Part shown: positions 1 through 8,270 of the stretch, piece after piece
Numbering within the stretch: the stretch's first letter is position 1
Layout: each line of letters begins with the position of its first letter
Assembly (NCBI GenBank): GCA_948695535.1
Contig: CAPRTS010000002.1
Span: 3,975-67,974, forward strand
From: an uncultured Eubacteriales bacterium
GTDB lineage: Bacteria; Bacillota; Clostridia; Christensenellales; UBA1242
Reading direction: 5' to 3'
Length of the DNA: 64,000 nt
Notes under the pieces: generated by a model
Told to the model about the DNA's origin: nothing
The model's database searches: none
The model's input: only the letters and a program-made list of their open reading frames with translations
Program-made: the position numbers and the translations under genes

Positions 1-27
1 CTGGTTCAAATCCAGTCCCCGCAACCA
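1..27 (+). tRNA. 3' end of initiator tRNA-fMet gene (partial, runs in from the left)
   Basis: The T-stem/loop ACTGG-TTCAAAT-CCAGT (its first base lies outside the window) is followed by acceptor strand CCCCGCA, discriminator A and encoded CCA. An A at position 72 is typical of bacterial initiator tRNA, whose 1:72 pair is open. The duplicate copy near 17962 extends into an anticodon loop reading CTCATAA (anticodon CAT), which supports tRNA-fMet. The 5' part must lie upstream of the window, so this side probably holds the intact gene. Confidence 0.75.
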
Positions 28-30
28 CCA

Positions 31-55
31 AACACCACTTATTGTGGTGTTTTTT
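31..55 (+). terminator. Rho-independent terminator after tRNA-fMet
   Basis: AACACCAC and GTGGTGTT form an 8-bp stem with a 5-nt loop, followed by a T run. It is duplicated at 18010-18034 as part of the att repeat. A similar small inverted repeat, ACCAC/GTGGT at 64-78, overlaps the integrase stop codon. Confidence 0.85.
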
Positions 56-67
56 ATTTATGTACCA

Positions 68-1318
68 CTAATTGTGGTTTTGCGGGTCATCGTCGGTACG
101 CTCTTTGGAACGAATATGGGTACTAATATGGGTACTATTTTTCAATTTTTCCGCTTCACGTTGGAACTGTTCCTTTGAAGTGTGCGCGGCATACAGATCC
201 ATTGTGATGCTGACGTTCTTGTGCCCTAGCCATTGCGAATAAGTCTTTAACTCGATGCCTGCCTCGCGGCAACGGGTAGCAAAGGTATGACGTAAATCGT
301 GCGGCGTGATTTTAATACCCATTTTTTTGCAAGTTTGGCGCATGTCTTCCTCAAACCAACGCTTGCTGATTTTGGGCAACGGGAACTGTAAGGCTTGAAC
401 TTGCGGCAGTAACGGTATCTGACGAATCCGGTATTCCTTGGTTGCTCCGCGTCCCTTGTTGGCACCTTTAATAGTAATCATGTTATTTACGCGATCCACA
501 TCGTCGGCGGTAACGCGCATTAACTCTGATAAACGGCAACCCGTGTATAGATAGCCAATTACAAAATCGCGGTACCGCGGCGAAATGTTGTTGATGAATT
601 CGGCTTCGCGCTCGCGTGGTAAAATCTGCCGTGGCTTGGCCTCGTACTTTTCGACCTTTAACATGGCGCCAATATCAATTTTGGTTTTGCCTGTTAAGAA
701 TGCGCGTTTCAGGCAAGCCGCCAAAAACTTTTTTGTTTCGTTGCGTTCCTTGACGCTGACGATGGCGTTAAGGTGTTGTTGAATTGGCAGGTCTTCCAAC
801 TTTGACAATGACGTACTGGCGATTGCTGCCGGTAGCAAATCAATCATTCGTTGGTATCGTTTGGCGGTAGCGACTGTAACTTCGTTCTTGCGGTAGGTAT
901 CAAAATAACTTTGCAAGTAAGCACCAAACGATCGTGAATTGCTGCGGTGCATATTGCGGGTGGTGTGTGTGTTTAATTGTGAAAGTACACGGCGGGCGTC
1001 TTCTTTGGTCTTAAAGGTTTTTGTGTGTTGCTGACCATTTACGTCAAACCAACGTGCTTCGTACCATTGATAAACGCTGCCCTTTGAGTTAATTCGGGTT
1101 CGTAATCGAATACTGCCTTGACCATAGCGCAGTGGTCTTGGCATTTCTTCTTGTTCCTCCTTAACACCGAAATCAGGGGGAAGTAGTGTAATTGTTCTGG
1201 CTTTGTTAATCTCATATTGGATCATCTCGCCTTGCAATTTTCCCTCTAAATTTTCGATAAAAATATAAGCCTGTTTTATTAGTGCTTTGGCTTCCTGCAC
1301 TTCTTGATAAATTTCCAT
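68..1318 (-). CDS. int: Tyrosine recombinase/integrase of the element
   Basis: This site-specific recombinase would integrate and excise the element at tRNA-fMet. It has an N-terminal coiled region, an AP2-like arm-binding segment (GQGSIRLRTR...), a core-binding domain and a catalytic domain with Arg in TGCRLSEL, the HxxR box HDLRHTFATR, LGHKNVSITMDLY and the nucleophilic Tyr. An upstream ATG at 1342 overlaps a TATAAT -10 box. The ATG at 1318 is preceded by a GGGGAC ribosome site and is the better start (416 aa). The gene ends 13 bp from the att terminator, as is usual for tRNA-targeting integrases. Its C-terminal tail has two decayed relatives at 17815-17871 and 18046-18111. Confidence 0.95.
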   Translation of the reverse strand: MEIYQEVQEAKALIKQAYIFIENLEGKLQGEMIQYEINKARTITLLPPDFGVKEEQEEMPRPLRYGQGSIRLRTRINSKGSVYQWYEARWFDVNGQQHTKTFKTKEDARRVLSQLNTHTTRNMHRSNSRSFGAYLQSYFDTYRKNEVTVATAKRYQRMIDLLPAAIASTSLSKLEDLPIQQHLNAIVSVKERNETKKFLAACLKRAFLTGKTKIDIGAMLKVEKYEAKPRQILPREREAEFINNISPRYRDFVIGYLYTGCRLSELMRVTADDVDRVNNMITIKGANKGRGATKEYRIRQIPLLPQVQALQFPLPKISKRWFEEDMRQTCKKMGIKITPHDLRHTFATRCREAGIELKTYSQWLGHKNVSITMDLYAAHTSKEQFQREAEKLKNSTHISTHIRSKERTDDDPQNHN

Positions 1319-1340
1319 AATGTCCCCATTTTTTACGGAC

Positions 1341-1349
1341 ATTATAGCA
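1341..1349 (-). promoter_or_regulatory. Extended -10 promoter of the integrase gene
   Basis: On the minus strand, TGC is followed directly by TATAAT, a consensus extended -10. No convincing -35 is present. It overlaps the first possible ATG of the integrase, which argues for translation starting at 1318. Confidence 0.6.
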
Positions 1350-1403
1350 GAATATTAGTTTTGATTACCACCCCCTTTGCGTTTTTAAGCCCTTGTAATG
1401 GCT

Positions 1404-1784
1404 TTAATTTGATTTTCGGGTCTTTTCGTGTATATCTGTCATAAGCATACCTTGAATGATACCGTTAACCCTACTGCGTTGTATTTCGTCTAATTTATCC
1501 CAATCTGCTGGGGCATCATAGTTAACTGTTTGGTTGGCGTTTGGTGTAGTGGTGATGCTGTTAGTGTTTAGTAGTGACGTTTCACGCCCAACAAGGTAGT
1601 CCAAAGACACATGAAAATAGTTAGCAATTTTAATAAGAGCGTCAAGACTTGGCTTAGCAACTCCGCTCTTCCATTTAGTATATGCGTTGCCTTGCAAGTT
1701 GCATGATACAAGTAATTTGTTGGGAGTAATGTTATTACTCTTTATTAAATCAGCTATATTTTTTAATACAATATTGTCAGTCAT
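1404..1784 (-). CDS. Cro/CI-family HTH repressor
   Basis: This 126-aa protein has an N-terminal XRE-type helix-turn-helix (about residues 5-65, with KWKSGVAKPSLDALIKIANY) and a short C-terminal tail without a peptidase domain, so it is not a LexA-type cleavable repressor. It is divergent from the left operon and lies just beside the 27-bp operator at 1812-1838, so it probably represses that promoter, the matching one at 10700, and possibly itself. The start has an AAGGAGC ribosome site. It is the likely master switch of the element. Confidence 0.85.
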   Translation of the reverse strand: MTDNIVLKNIADLIKSNNITPNKLLVSCNLQGNAYTKWKSGVAKPSLDALIKIANYFHVSLDYLVGRETSLLNTNSITTTPNANQTVNYDAPADWDKLDEIQRSRVNGIIQGMLMTDIHEKTRKSN

Positions 1785-1802
1785 TTTTGCTCCTTAAATC
1801 AG

Positions 1803-1838
1803 TTGACTGCCTTGTAAAAAAGTATTACCATATTACAA
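1803..1838 (+). promoter_or_regulatory. Left operon promoter with 27-bp palindromic operator
   Basis: TTGACT (1803-1808), a 17-bp spacer and TACCAT (1826-1831) form a promoter. A 27-bp inverted repeat with ends TTGTAA and TTACAA spans 1812-1838, covering the spacer and -10. The same layout, with the operator starting 9 bp after the first base of the -35, recurs at 10700-10735. The right half GTATTACCATATTACAAGA differs by one base from the other copy. Confidence 0.7.
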
Positions 1839-1851
1839 GACAACAAAATAA

Positions 1852-1973
1852 CGCCGTTGTCGCAATCACCGCCGGGGACTCATATCTTTTGTTTTTGGTT
1901 ACCCCCAATTCACAACAAAAAAGAGTACCCCCGGCGGAGTTGGATTAGGCACCAACAGGTTAACACAACGGCG
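1852..1973 (+). ncRNA. Predicted three-way-junction leader RNA of the left operon
   Basis: The sequence between promoter and first gene folds by eye into nested helices. P1 is CGCCGTTGT (1852-1860) with ACAACGGCG (1965-1973). P2 is CCGCCGGGG plus ACTC (1869-1881) with GAGT and CCCCGGCGG (1923-1937). P2 is extended by TTTTGTT (1887-1893) with AACAAAA (1914-1920). P3 is GTTGG (1939-1943) with CCAAC (1952-1956). P1 encloses P2 and P3. No ORF fits here. It ends about 20 nt before the ribosome site of the first gene, so it may regulate translation or transcription, or be a free RNA. No known family is recognised. Confidence 0.6.
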
Positions 1974-2003
1974 CGGTAGTTGTCAATTTGAGCAAAGGGG
2001 AAT

Positions 2004-2279
2004 GTGAAAGTGAAATCTGGGCGTAATGATTGGCAAAGCGATTACCGCAAAAGATTATTAACGGGCGGAAAGACTTTTGCTATTAAGGAACAAAACAGAT
2101 TGAATAATGAAACAAAGTCTGCCGATAAGCGAACTTATAACGGGCGGATGACAAAAATTTTTAATGACGCTTACTTATCGGTCGTCGATGACGTTATTAA
2201 AGAAAAGAAATGGGACGTTAAGCCAGCAACAAGATTGGCTTGTGCTAAATCCAAGAATAAGGGCGGTAAGAAAAGATGA
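2004..2279 (+). CDS. Small basic hypothetical protein, first gene of left operon
   Basis: This 91-aa protein is rich in Lys, Arg and Asn, with no membrane segment and no recognised domain. Two GTG starts are possible. The one at 2004 is only 3 nt from AAAGGGG, while 2010 has better spacing. Its basic character could suit nucleic-acid binding, but that is inference only. Its end overlaps the next start by ATGA, so the genes are translationally coupled. Confidence 0.6.
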   Translation: MKVKSGRNDWQSDYRKRLLTGGKTFAIKEQNRLNNETKSADKRTYNGRMTKIFNDAYLSVVDDVIKEKKWDVKPATRLACAKSKNKGGKKR

Positions 2280-2458
2280 AAACGTTCTTGTGGATTTTGT
2301 TGATTGTCGGCTTAGTACTGATTTTTGGGACTTGGCCGCTTGCTGTCATAGCAAAATTGCTTGAATGGACTGCGTGGGCAGTGGGCTGGGTAGCCAAACT
2401 GTTAGACATTTTCCATTGGAACGGTATTTTACAAATTGGCATTGTGGGGTGTTTGTAA
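2276..2458 (+). CDS. Small membrane protein (60 aa)
   Basis: The protein is almost entirely hydrophobic: one long or two short membrane segments (residues 4-28 and 32-58) rich in Trp, Leu and Ile. It overlaps both neighbours by a few bases. Holin-like or coat-protein-like roles would fit the size, but nothing in the sequence proves either. Confidence 0.6.
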   Translation: MKTFLWILLIVGLVLIFGTWPLAVIAKLLEWTAWAVGWVAKLLDIFHWNGILQIGIVGCL

Positions 2459-3048
2459 TGGCGAAGAAAAAATTTTTAACCAAAAACGAATTTCGTATGG
2501 ATAACAACCCAAAGCATTTTGGTAAGGAGAATAAACCGCATCCTGCTTGGTTGAGCGGACGAAGCGGTCATAAATGTTTTGCCAATGGTATTACACATTC
2601 TCGTATAACTACCGAAGGTAAAGTGAATCATGAAATCAGCGAAAATCCAGATAAGACTGTCAATACCGAGAAAGATAAACGACCAGTACGGATAACTGAT
2701 CCATATTGGCAAAGTGATAAATTATTTGGGAAAGAAAAGTTAAACAATTTTCGATTTTCTAAAAAGACCAAAGCCGAAATAAAGAAAATCAATAAAAAAA
2801 GCATAAAAAAATTCGACCCGTGCGGCGTTTCCACCAATAGTTCCGCCCAAAAGGGCTTGGTCGAATCTAATAAGATATTAACTCCTAAAAAAAGTAATGT
2901 CAAGAACAAAAAGGCACAAAAAAATTCGACCCGTGCGGCGTTACCACCTTTTAATTGCCAACACAAAGTCGGCTCGGTCGAATTTCATGATAATGTAACA
3001 AAAACCAAGGCGAATGTCAAGACCAAAAGACAAGGGGGTAAGAAATGA
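2458..3048 (+). CDS. Basic hypothetical protein with internal repeat cassettes
   Basis: A 196-aa Lys/Asn-rich protein. The ATG at 2458 directly overlaps the end of the preceding gene and is preferred over an upstream in-frame ATG at 2365. The middle part (HPAWLSGRSGHK..., then RITDPYWQSDKLFG) looks like a folded domain seen in clostridial mobile elements, but I cannot name it. The C-terminal third is low-complexity and is interrupted by two copies of a hairpin cassette (2811-2866, 2924-2983) read in different frames, so this tail is probably disordered. Confidence 0.6.
   Translation: MAKKKFLTKNEFRMDNNPKHFGKENKPHPAWLSGRSGHKCFANGITHSRITTEGKVNHEISENPDKTVNTEKDKRPVRITDPYWQSDKLFGKEKLNNFRFSKKTKAEIKKINKKSIKKFDPCGVSTNSSAQKGLVESNKILTPKKSNVKNKKAQKNSTRAALPPFNCQHKVGSVEFHDNVTKTKANVKTKRQGGKK
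2811..2866. repeat. Hairpin cassette, copy 1
   Basis: The unit starts with ATTCGACCCGTGCGGCGTT and ends with GGTCGAAT, so its ends ATTCGACC/GGTCGAAT are 8-bp inverted repeats. An inner GCCC-AAAA-GGGC stem lies near the right end. It sits inside a coding sequence and is read in one frame (FDPCGVST). Confidence 0.65.
2924..2983. repeat. Hairpin cassette, copy 2
   Basis: The same 19-nt left end and the same GGTCGAAT right end as copy 1, with a diverged middle (inner GCC/GGC stem). It is read in another frame (STRAALPP). Shared ends with different frames suggest selection on DNA or RNA structure rather than on the peptide. Confidence 0.65.
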
Positions 3049-4400
3049 CCTTAATTAAACGACTGGGTATTGTTTCGTTGATTTTGTTGCTGACCGCATC
3101 AATTGTCGTTGATGTTGGCTATATTTGTTATTCTATTTTTAATAAAGACTTTTCAATGGGCATTAACAACGTCGGCGATCAAGACGCGGTTGACGCTGAA
3201 CCACTAGACCCGAAAGAAGAAGACGATCCGCGTAACCATGAATGGTTTATTGAAGCACAATATTACTCGAACGAAAACAATAACGGTATTGAATTGCAAG
3301 AAATGAAGTTTAATAGTTTTTCGGCACCGACTTTGTTGTCAGCTGATCGTAAGCGTTATGTGATGCAGTATCTTGGTAATGTTGAAAATCTTTATAACGC
3401 TACTCAAAAACGAATTTGGGACTATTCGTATATAGATGATCCAGATAATAACTTTTTAGGTGAAAGCACTAAGAAGAATTTAGATAAATTTCAAAATCAC
3501 AAGTCACCAGCGTTTAATTATTATTCGGCTACTAATGATGACTTAATGGCGGATTGGCGTGGAATGGGTACCGAATTAACCCGTAACACACAGATGATGG
3601 TTAAAATTGGTGGCGAAGCCTACATGATTGTTTTAGACGGTTGCATGGTATCTAGATATACGTATAAGAGTTCTATTCCGTTAATTCGCTATTTTAGTGG
3701 TCGTGTACCAGTATATGCCCATTACATGTATGGCTTGGTATTCAGTGATATTATGAATGGTATCGACACCAACTCGATTGGTGAAGGCACGTTTTACACT
3801 ACAATCGATTTGAGCAAATATTTCACTGTAACTCATCATTACAATACGGAAAGTAAACGTTGGGAAGATGTTGAAAATGACGCTGACCAAATTTTCACTT
3901 ATTCCGCTATCAAGTTCACTTACTCCAAAGACGGTGCGGTAAGCAGTAAGGAATCGTTGGCCCACGTGATTAACGGTGACCCGTCGTGGAGTATGGCGAA
4001 GTACGATTACAATACTGACTATTGGCAAGAACGCGTTAAGTGCACCTTGACGGATAAGGACTTGGCCTACCGTTATAGTGAAACGTTGGGTGGTTATTTG
4101 GTATCGATGCCGTTGGCCATGAAAAACGATTTTAAGGATATGCCAAAACTGGAAGTTACCATCGACCTGAACTTGAATGACCAATACTTGACCAGTCGCA
4201 AAATCAATTTGGTGGGACTGGACTATAACGCGTTTGAAAACTTGCGCTTGAACACGTTAATTATCCGCGGTAATAGTAACTTCACTTGCCTAGATAATTC
4301 GCTTAATAATACTTATCTCACCACACTTAAACGCAGTTCTGGTTTAACACTGACAATGCAGGATGCAATTAGCAGTGATTATGTGGAGGTGATTTTATGA
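3045..4400 (+). CDS. Membrane-anchored surface protein A, unknown
   Basis: A 451-aa protein with a short basic N-terminus, one membrane segment (about residues 8-31) and an acidic linker (DAEPLDPKEEDD), then a long Tyr/Asn-rich extracellular part with no Cys-rich or repeat pattern. There is no LPXTG and no lipobox, so the N-terminal helix is the anchor. It overlaps the preceding and following genes by 4 bp and heads a block of four proteins with the same topology. No family is recognised. Confidence 0.75.
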   Translation: MTLIKRLGIVSLILLLTASIVVDVGYICYSIFNKDFSMGINNVGDQDAVDAEPLDPKEEDDPRNHEWFIEAQYYSNENNNGIELQEMKFNSFSAPTLLSADRKRYVMQYLGNVENLYNATQKRIWDYSYIDDPDNNFLGESTKKNLDKFQNHKSPAFNYYSATNDDLMADWRGMGTELTRNTQMMVKIGGEAYMIVLDGCMVSRYTYKSSIPLIRYFSGRVPVYAHYMYGLVFSDIMNGIDTNSIGEGTFYTTIDLSKYFTVTHHYNTESKRWEDVENDADQIFTYSAIKFTYSKDGAVSSKESLAHVINGDPSWSMAKYDYNTDYWQERVKCTLTDKDLAYRYSETLGGYLVSMPLAMKNDFKDMPKLEVTIDLNLNDQYLTSRKINLVGLDYNAFENLRLNTLIIRGNSNFTCLDNSLNNTYLTTLKRSSGLTLTMQDAISSDYVEVIL

Positions 4401-4933
4401 GTACCAAAAATTTTGTCAAGTTTACAGTTTTTGCGGTGGTCTGCGCTTTGATTATGGCGTCGGGAATTTATTGCTGTGTGACGTGGGTGCAAGACGCCCA
4501 CCGTGAAAGTTATATCCGGGGCAGTATTAACCTTGGTAATCAGTTTTACGCTGAAAAGTTTAAATTTATTGGCGACGCCGTGGTTTTGAAAACAACCGAC
4601 AATGTAAGTTATGTTTATGACCAGCCGAATTTAGCCAAAGTGCCGTTTGATGGCGTTAACAAACAATACCGGTTTACTTTTAATGAGTACATCATTTACG
4701 ACGCAACTTACACGGCTGGCACCGCGATGGCACAAATCAATATTGACTTTTATGATACCGACAACAAGTTAAAGTTAGGTACTGGGTTTACTATCCGTAT
4801 TCGCTTTTTAAGCAATCGTACGGAATTAACCATTAGTACCGCGGGCGCCGAACAGGCTCAATTACTCAATCAATATTTTATCGACAACAACTGTCGCATT
4901 TTGATTGAAGAAATAAAAGGAGAAAATTTATGA
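4397..4933 (+). CDS. Membrane-anchored surface protein B, unknown
   Basis: A 178-aa protein with an N-terminal membrane segment (about residues 8-31) and a small beta-rich outer domain. It overlaps genes on both sides by ATGA, so it is made together with proteins A and C. No catalytic motif is visible. It could be a partner in a surface complex, but that is inference from the operon. Confidence 0.75.
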   Translation: MSTKNFVKFTVFAVVCALIMASGIYCCVTWVQDAHRESYIRGSINLGNQFYAEKFKFIGDAVVLKTTDNVSYVYDQPNLAKVPFDGVNKQYRFTFNEYIIYDATYTAGTAMAQINIDFYDTDNKLKLGTGFTIRIRFLSNRTELTISTAGAEQAQLLNQYFIDNNCRILIEEIKGENL

Positions 4934-6114
4934 GAAAGAAACTATGGGTTTCGCTTGCGGCGTCGCTGATCAGTTTAATAATGATTGGCGGGGTGGTGTT
5001 TGCCGCTGTATGGGGTTGCACCAATTATGCCCGTGTGCAAGAGATGATGTCGGGAACAAATATTTACACTAAGGAAGATTTGGAAAAAGCCGCCCAAGAT
5101 GCCTATAACACGGCATTGGCGAATAAGGCTGAATACCTTGCTTTGATTAACAATTACCGGGATGCGATGGAAGTTTTACGTGCCGAGAAAGAGCAAGCTC
5201 AAGGTGATAATGCGGCCTTGCAAGCCGTTAATGACAAATTAGTACAAACCTGTGCGGAGTATAAAGCCGTCATTGAAACTTTAAGTAATGACGAATTAGC
5301 GGTCGTAAGTTTTGAATGCGATGGCATCTTGCACGACATAAAGGTCTTGCCCAAAGGCACCAAATTGGACACGGTGATTTCGCAAATTGAAACTCCGACC
5401 AAGGATGGTTACGGGTTTGTTGGTTGGTCATTGAACGGTACGGATATCGTGGATCCGGTTACTGTTACTATTGATGCTATAATTGTATTGAGTGCGGTCT
5501 TTAAGCAAACCTATACGGTAAGTTTCAAAAATTGTCGAACAGATGATGTTGTCGATTGCGAATCTCAGCAAGTTATTGACGGCGGTTATGCTACGGAACC
5601 AGTTCAGCCTACTGGACATAATCCGTATCACAGTTTCTTAGGGTGGAGTAAGGATGGTACGACTATTGTCGATGTGACCACCACAGCGGTCATAGATAAT
5701 ACAACTTATTACGCGGTTTATGAAGTACAAGACATTAAAATCGCGGACAGCACTACTTTGGGGAATAGTATTTGGGGACAAGATTACCATTGGGTTTTTG
5801 GTGTACGCACTTACTATTTGAAAGACGGAAAACTATATTTTTCAAGTAAGGGTTCAAACGATGTCTATCGTTACAAACTACCCGTTACGGATGCATACGT
5901 AAATGGTGCAAACGTCGTTTTGAAGTTAAGCGATGGTCAATATGTAGACTTTTATAACAGTATTCATTATGCGTACGATACGGGCGCAGTCCATTCGGTT
6001 CATTGTGGTAACACCATATATGCACCAATTTTACCGTACGATCCGGAAACTGGGGAAAGTCCGGCTTTGGTAGAGTATTTATTCGAAAAATGCGATCCCG
6101 CGGTGATTGCTTAA
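4930..6114 (+). CDS. Membrane-anchored coiled-coil protein with two InlB B-type repeats
   Basis: A 394-aa protein: a membrane segment (residues 5-27), a coiled coil (about 40-120, rich in Ala, Glu and Gln) and two repeats resembling InlB B-repeat/Listeria-Bacteroides domains (about 128-190 and 195-263) with the typical GYGFVGWSLNG and HSFLGWSKDGTT motifs. A C-terminal domain of about 120 residues is unknown. Such repeats are common in adhesins of Gram-positive bacteria. An AAAGGAG site precedes the ATG. The stalk-plus-head layout suits display away from the membrane. Confidence 0.8.
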   Translation: MRKKLWVSLAASLISLIMIGGVVFAAVWGCTNYARVQEMMSGTNIYTKEDLEKAAQDAYNTALANKAEYLALINNYRDAMEVLRAEKEQAQGDNAALQAVNDKLVQTCAEYKAVIETLSNDELAVVSFECDGILHDIKVLPKGTKLDTVISQIETPTKDGYGFVGWSLNGTDIVDPVTVTIDAIIVLSAVFKQTYTVSFKNCRTDDVVDCESQQVIDGGYATEPVQPTGHNPYHSFLGWSKDGTTIVDVTTTAVIDNTTYYAVYEVQDIKIADSTTLGNSIWGQDYHWVFGVRTYYLKDGKLYFSSKGSNDVYRYKLPVTDAYVNGANVVLKLSDGQYVDFYNSIHYAYDTGAVHSVHCGNTIYAPILPYDPETGESPALVEYLFEKCDPAVIA

Positions 6115-6127
6115 AGGGAGTAAAAAC

Positions 6128-7504
6128 ATGAGCAAGAATATTAAAATAGTCATTATTTCGGTTTTATGCCTGTTGCTGGCGACGGTATTAGGTTTGGGTG
6201 GCACTTATGGTTATGTCACGTTAAAGGCCAATAACGACGTTAAAATGCAAGAACAATACAGTGCCGGTTATGATTCCCGTGCCGATGAAATTGCCGAACT
6301 GGAAGCGGAACGGCAAGATAAAGATCAGCAGATTGCCATCCGTGATGCCAAAATTATTGCTTTGCAAGAACAGTTGTCTAATGCGATTGACCCGGCTGAA
6401 ATTGCAACATTGAACGCGCAAATCGCGGAATTGCAAAAGCAAATTGAAGAACTGCAAAAGAATACCGGCAGTGCGGATTATTCGGCCATTGAAAATGGCG
6501 ATTGTAAGGTGGTTACTTTTAAGGTCGATGACGACGTCCACGCGGTTAAAGTGGTTGAAAAAGGCGCTACCGTTACTGTGAATGATCCACAAGCACCTAG
6601 TGCTATTCAAGGGCTTACTAGTAAGGTGGAGTGGAATTTGAACGGCACACCAGTTGATTTAAGCACTTACGCAGTAACGGAAAACATTATTTTAGACGCG
6701 AAGTTCAAATACAGTAGCAACATTACGCTGGAAAAAATGGATTGGAACGCGGGCGGACATCTTTCATTGTCGCAAGCCCATTATTTTAATGGGGCTGATG
6801 TTTGGAGTGATGGAATAGATTATTACTATTCAAGTGCGACAGATCAATACGTATTAGATATAAGTACGTACACATGGCATGATATGGTATGGAATGGTTT
6901 ATCTGCTTTTGCGGGTAGTCGTGTTTGGAGTGATGGTAGCAAGTATTATTACTCAAGTGGTTCTAAGCAATATGTCTTAAACGTGAGCACTCATACGTGG
7001 TCAGTAAAGACTTGGAATGGTTATGCAAGTCTTGTGGGAAAAGATATTTGGACTGACGGAATTGATTTCTATTACTCGGATTATCCCGACCAATATGTAT
7101 TAGATGTTACCACATCTACGTGGTCAAAAATGATTTGGAACGGTCTTTCTAGTTATAGTGGTTCTGGTGTTTGGACAGACGGAATTAATTATTACTATTC
7201 GAGTTCGTCTGGTCAATACGTGTTAGACATTGCAACGCACACATGGTCAAAAATGACATGGAATGGCTTCTCGAATATCAGTGGTGCCAACGTTTGGAGT
7301 GATGGTGTTAATTATTATTACTCTGTTGGCTCTGCTCAATACGTGTTGGATAAAAGCACACATACATGGTGTGAAATGACTTGGAGTGGGTATTCGACCC
7401 TTGCTGGTGGACAAGTTTGGACGGACGGAACCGATCGTTATTACTCGTACCAAAACAATCAATACGTGTTTAAGCGCCCGGAAACGGCCAGTGTTGTGGC
7501 CTAA
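6128..7504 (+). CDS. Membrane-anchored Kelch-like beta-propeller surface protein
   Basis: The ATG at 6128 has an AAAGGGAG site and is preferred over the upstream TTG (458 aa). Layout: membrane segment (about 5-28), coiled coil (45-115), a partial InlB-type domain (about 125-195), then six 41-residue repeats with pattern VWSDGxxYYYSS...QYVLDxSTHTWxxMxWNG. The last repeat stops after its first strands, while LEKMDWNAG just before repeat 1 supplies the missing strand. This fits a six-bladed propeller closed in Velcro fashion. Propellers of this kind bind sugars or proteins, so a receptor or adhesin role is likely but inferred. Confidence 0.85.
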   Translation: MSKNIKIVIISVLCLLLATVLGLGGTYGYVTLKANNDVKMQEQYSAGYDSRADEIAELEAERQDKDQQIAIRDAKIIALQEQLSNAIDPAEIATLNAQIAELQKQIEELQKNTGSADYSAIENGDCKVVTFKVDDDVHAVKVVEKGATVTVNDPQAPSAIQGLTSKVEWNLNGTPVDLSTYAVTENIILDAKFKYSSNITLEKMDWNAGGHLSLSQAHYFNGADVWSDGIDYYYSSATDQYVLDISTYTWHDMVWNGLSAFAGSRVWSDGSKYYYSSGSKQYVLNVSTHTWSVKTWNGYASLVGKDIWTDGIDFYYSDYPDQYVLDVTTSTWSKMIWNGLSSYSGSGVWTDGINYYYSSSSGQYVLDIATHTWSKMTWNGFSNISGANVWSDGVNYYYSVGSAQYVLDKSTHTWCEMTWSGYSTLAGGQVWTDGTDRYYSYQNNQYVFKRPETASVVA

Positions 7505-7554
7505 AATTGGCCGGTCAAGCATTGATTTTGAAATTCGATAAGGGGGGTGAACAA

Positions 7555-8046
7555 ATGAAACCAATTTTAGACGTATGTTGCGGCGGAAAGATGTTTTATT
7601 TCGATAAACACGACCCGCGGGTTTTGTTCTGCGATAAACGCCAAATTAAGACCACGTTGTGCGATGGCCGACAATTTGAAGTCGCCCCCGATATGGTGGC
7701 AGACTTTACGCAGTTACCGTTTCCGGACAACAGTTTTAAGGTGGTAGTCTTTGACCCGCCGCATTTGTTGCGGAATATAAAAGCCAATTCCAACAAAGTT
7801 GGTTGGCAGCACACCAAATATGGAGAGTTAAATAATGGTTGGCAGGACATGTTGCGCCGGGGATTTGCAGAGTGCTTTCGAGTGCTAGAACCAAACGGTA
7901 CGTTGATTTTTAAGTGGAATGAAACCGACATACCATTACGCGAAATTTTGCAATTAACCGACCAAAAGCCAGTCCTTGGCCACAAGTCGGGTAAACGCAG
8001 TAACACGCATTGGGTGCTGTTTATGAAAGGCGGTGCCGCGGAATGA
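7555..8046 (+). CDS. SAM-dependent DNA methyltransferase, small phage type
   Basis: The ATG at 7555 follows AAGGGGGG and gives 163 aa. Motif I is DVCCGGKMFYF, motif IV is FDPPHLL (a DPPY-like adenine or N4-cytosine motif), and an acidic VVADF step lies between. Compact enzymes of this kind are frequent in phages and integrative elements of Firmicutes. With the two other methyltransferases downstream, it probably protects element DNA from host restriction. The target base is not certain. Confidence 0.8.
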   Translation: MKPILDVCCGGKMFYFDKHDPRVLFCDKRQIKTTLCDGRQFEVAPDMVADFTQLPFPDNSFKVVVFDPPHLLRNIKANSNKVGWQHTKYGELNNGWQDMLRRGFAECFRVLEPNGTLIFKWNETDIPLREILQLTDQKPVLGHKSGKRSNTHWVLFMKGGAAE

Positions 8047-8270
8047 TTTGGCTAGGAATTGTTATTGGCATAATGATTATGCAGACAGGGTGTTTGATCG
8101 TGGGTTTAATTACCAAAGATGAAGTAATAGTCGCACAATTTTCAGTATTTATTTTTATGCCGTTTATGATTTTGATTATGTGTTTTAATCGTTGGCTTAA
8201 AAGGAAAAAGAGATTGCGTAAGTTGAAGAAACAAGAAAAGGTACAGGAGGTAGAAAATGTTAAAAATTAA
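8043..8270 (+). CDS. Small membrane protein (75 aa)
   Basis: Two hydrophobic segments (about residues 2-22 and 32-52) are followed by a strongly basic tail. The start at 8043 overlaps the methyltransferase stop. No family is recognised. Confidence 0.6.
   Translation: MIWLGIVIGIMIMQTGCLIVGLITKDEVIVAQFSVFIFMPFMILIMCFNRWLKRKKRLRKLKKQEKVQEVENVKN

Larger units (their letters stand above)
1..55. repeat. attL, left direct repeat of the element
   Basis: Bases 1-55 match 17980-18034 exactly. The repeat covers the tRNA T-arm, acceptor end and following terminator. It may extend further left than the window shows, because the right copy keeps tRNA homology back to the anticodon loop. Confidence 0.85.

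Noticed and set aside
2628..2966. Minus-strand 112-aa hydrophobic frame
   Set aside because: It is the antisense shadow of a Lys-rich gene and has no ribosome site or promoter.
6785..7480. Repeat array in the propeller gene as CRISPR or DNA tandem repeat
   Set aside because: The repeat is at protein level (41 residues) and diverged in DNA; there are no spacer-repeat units.
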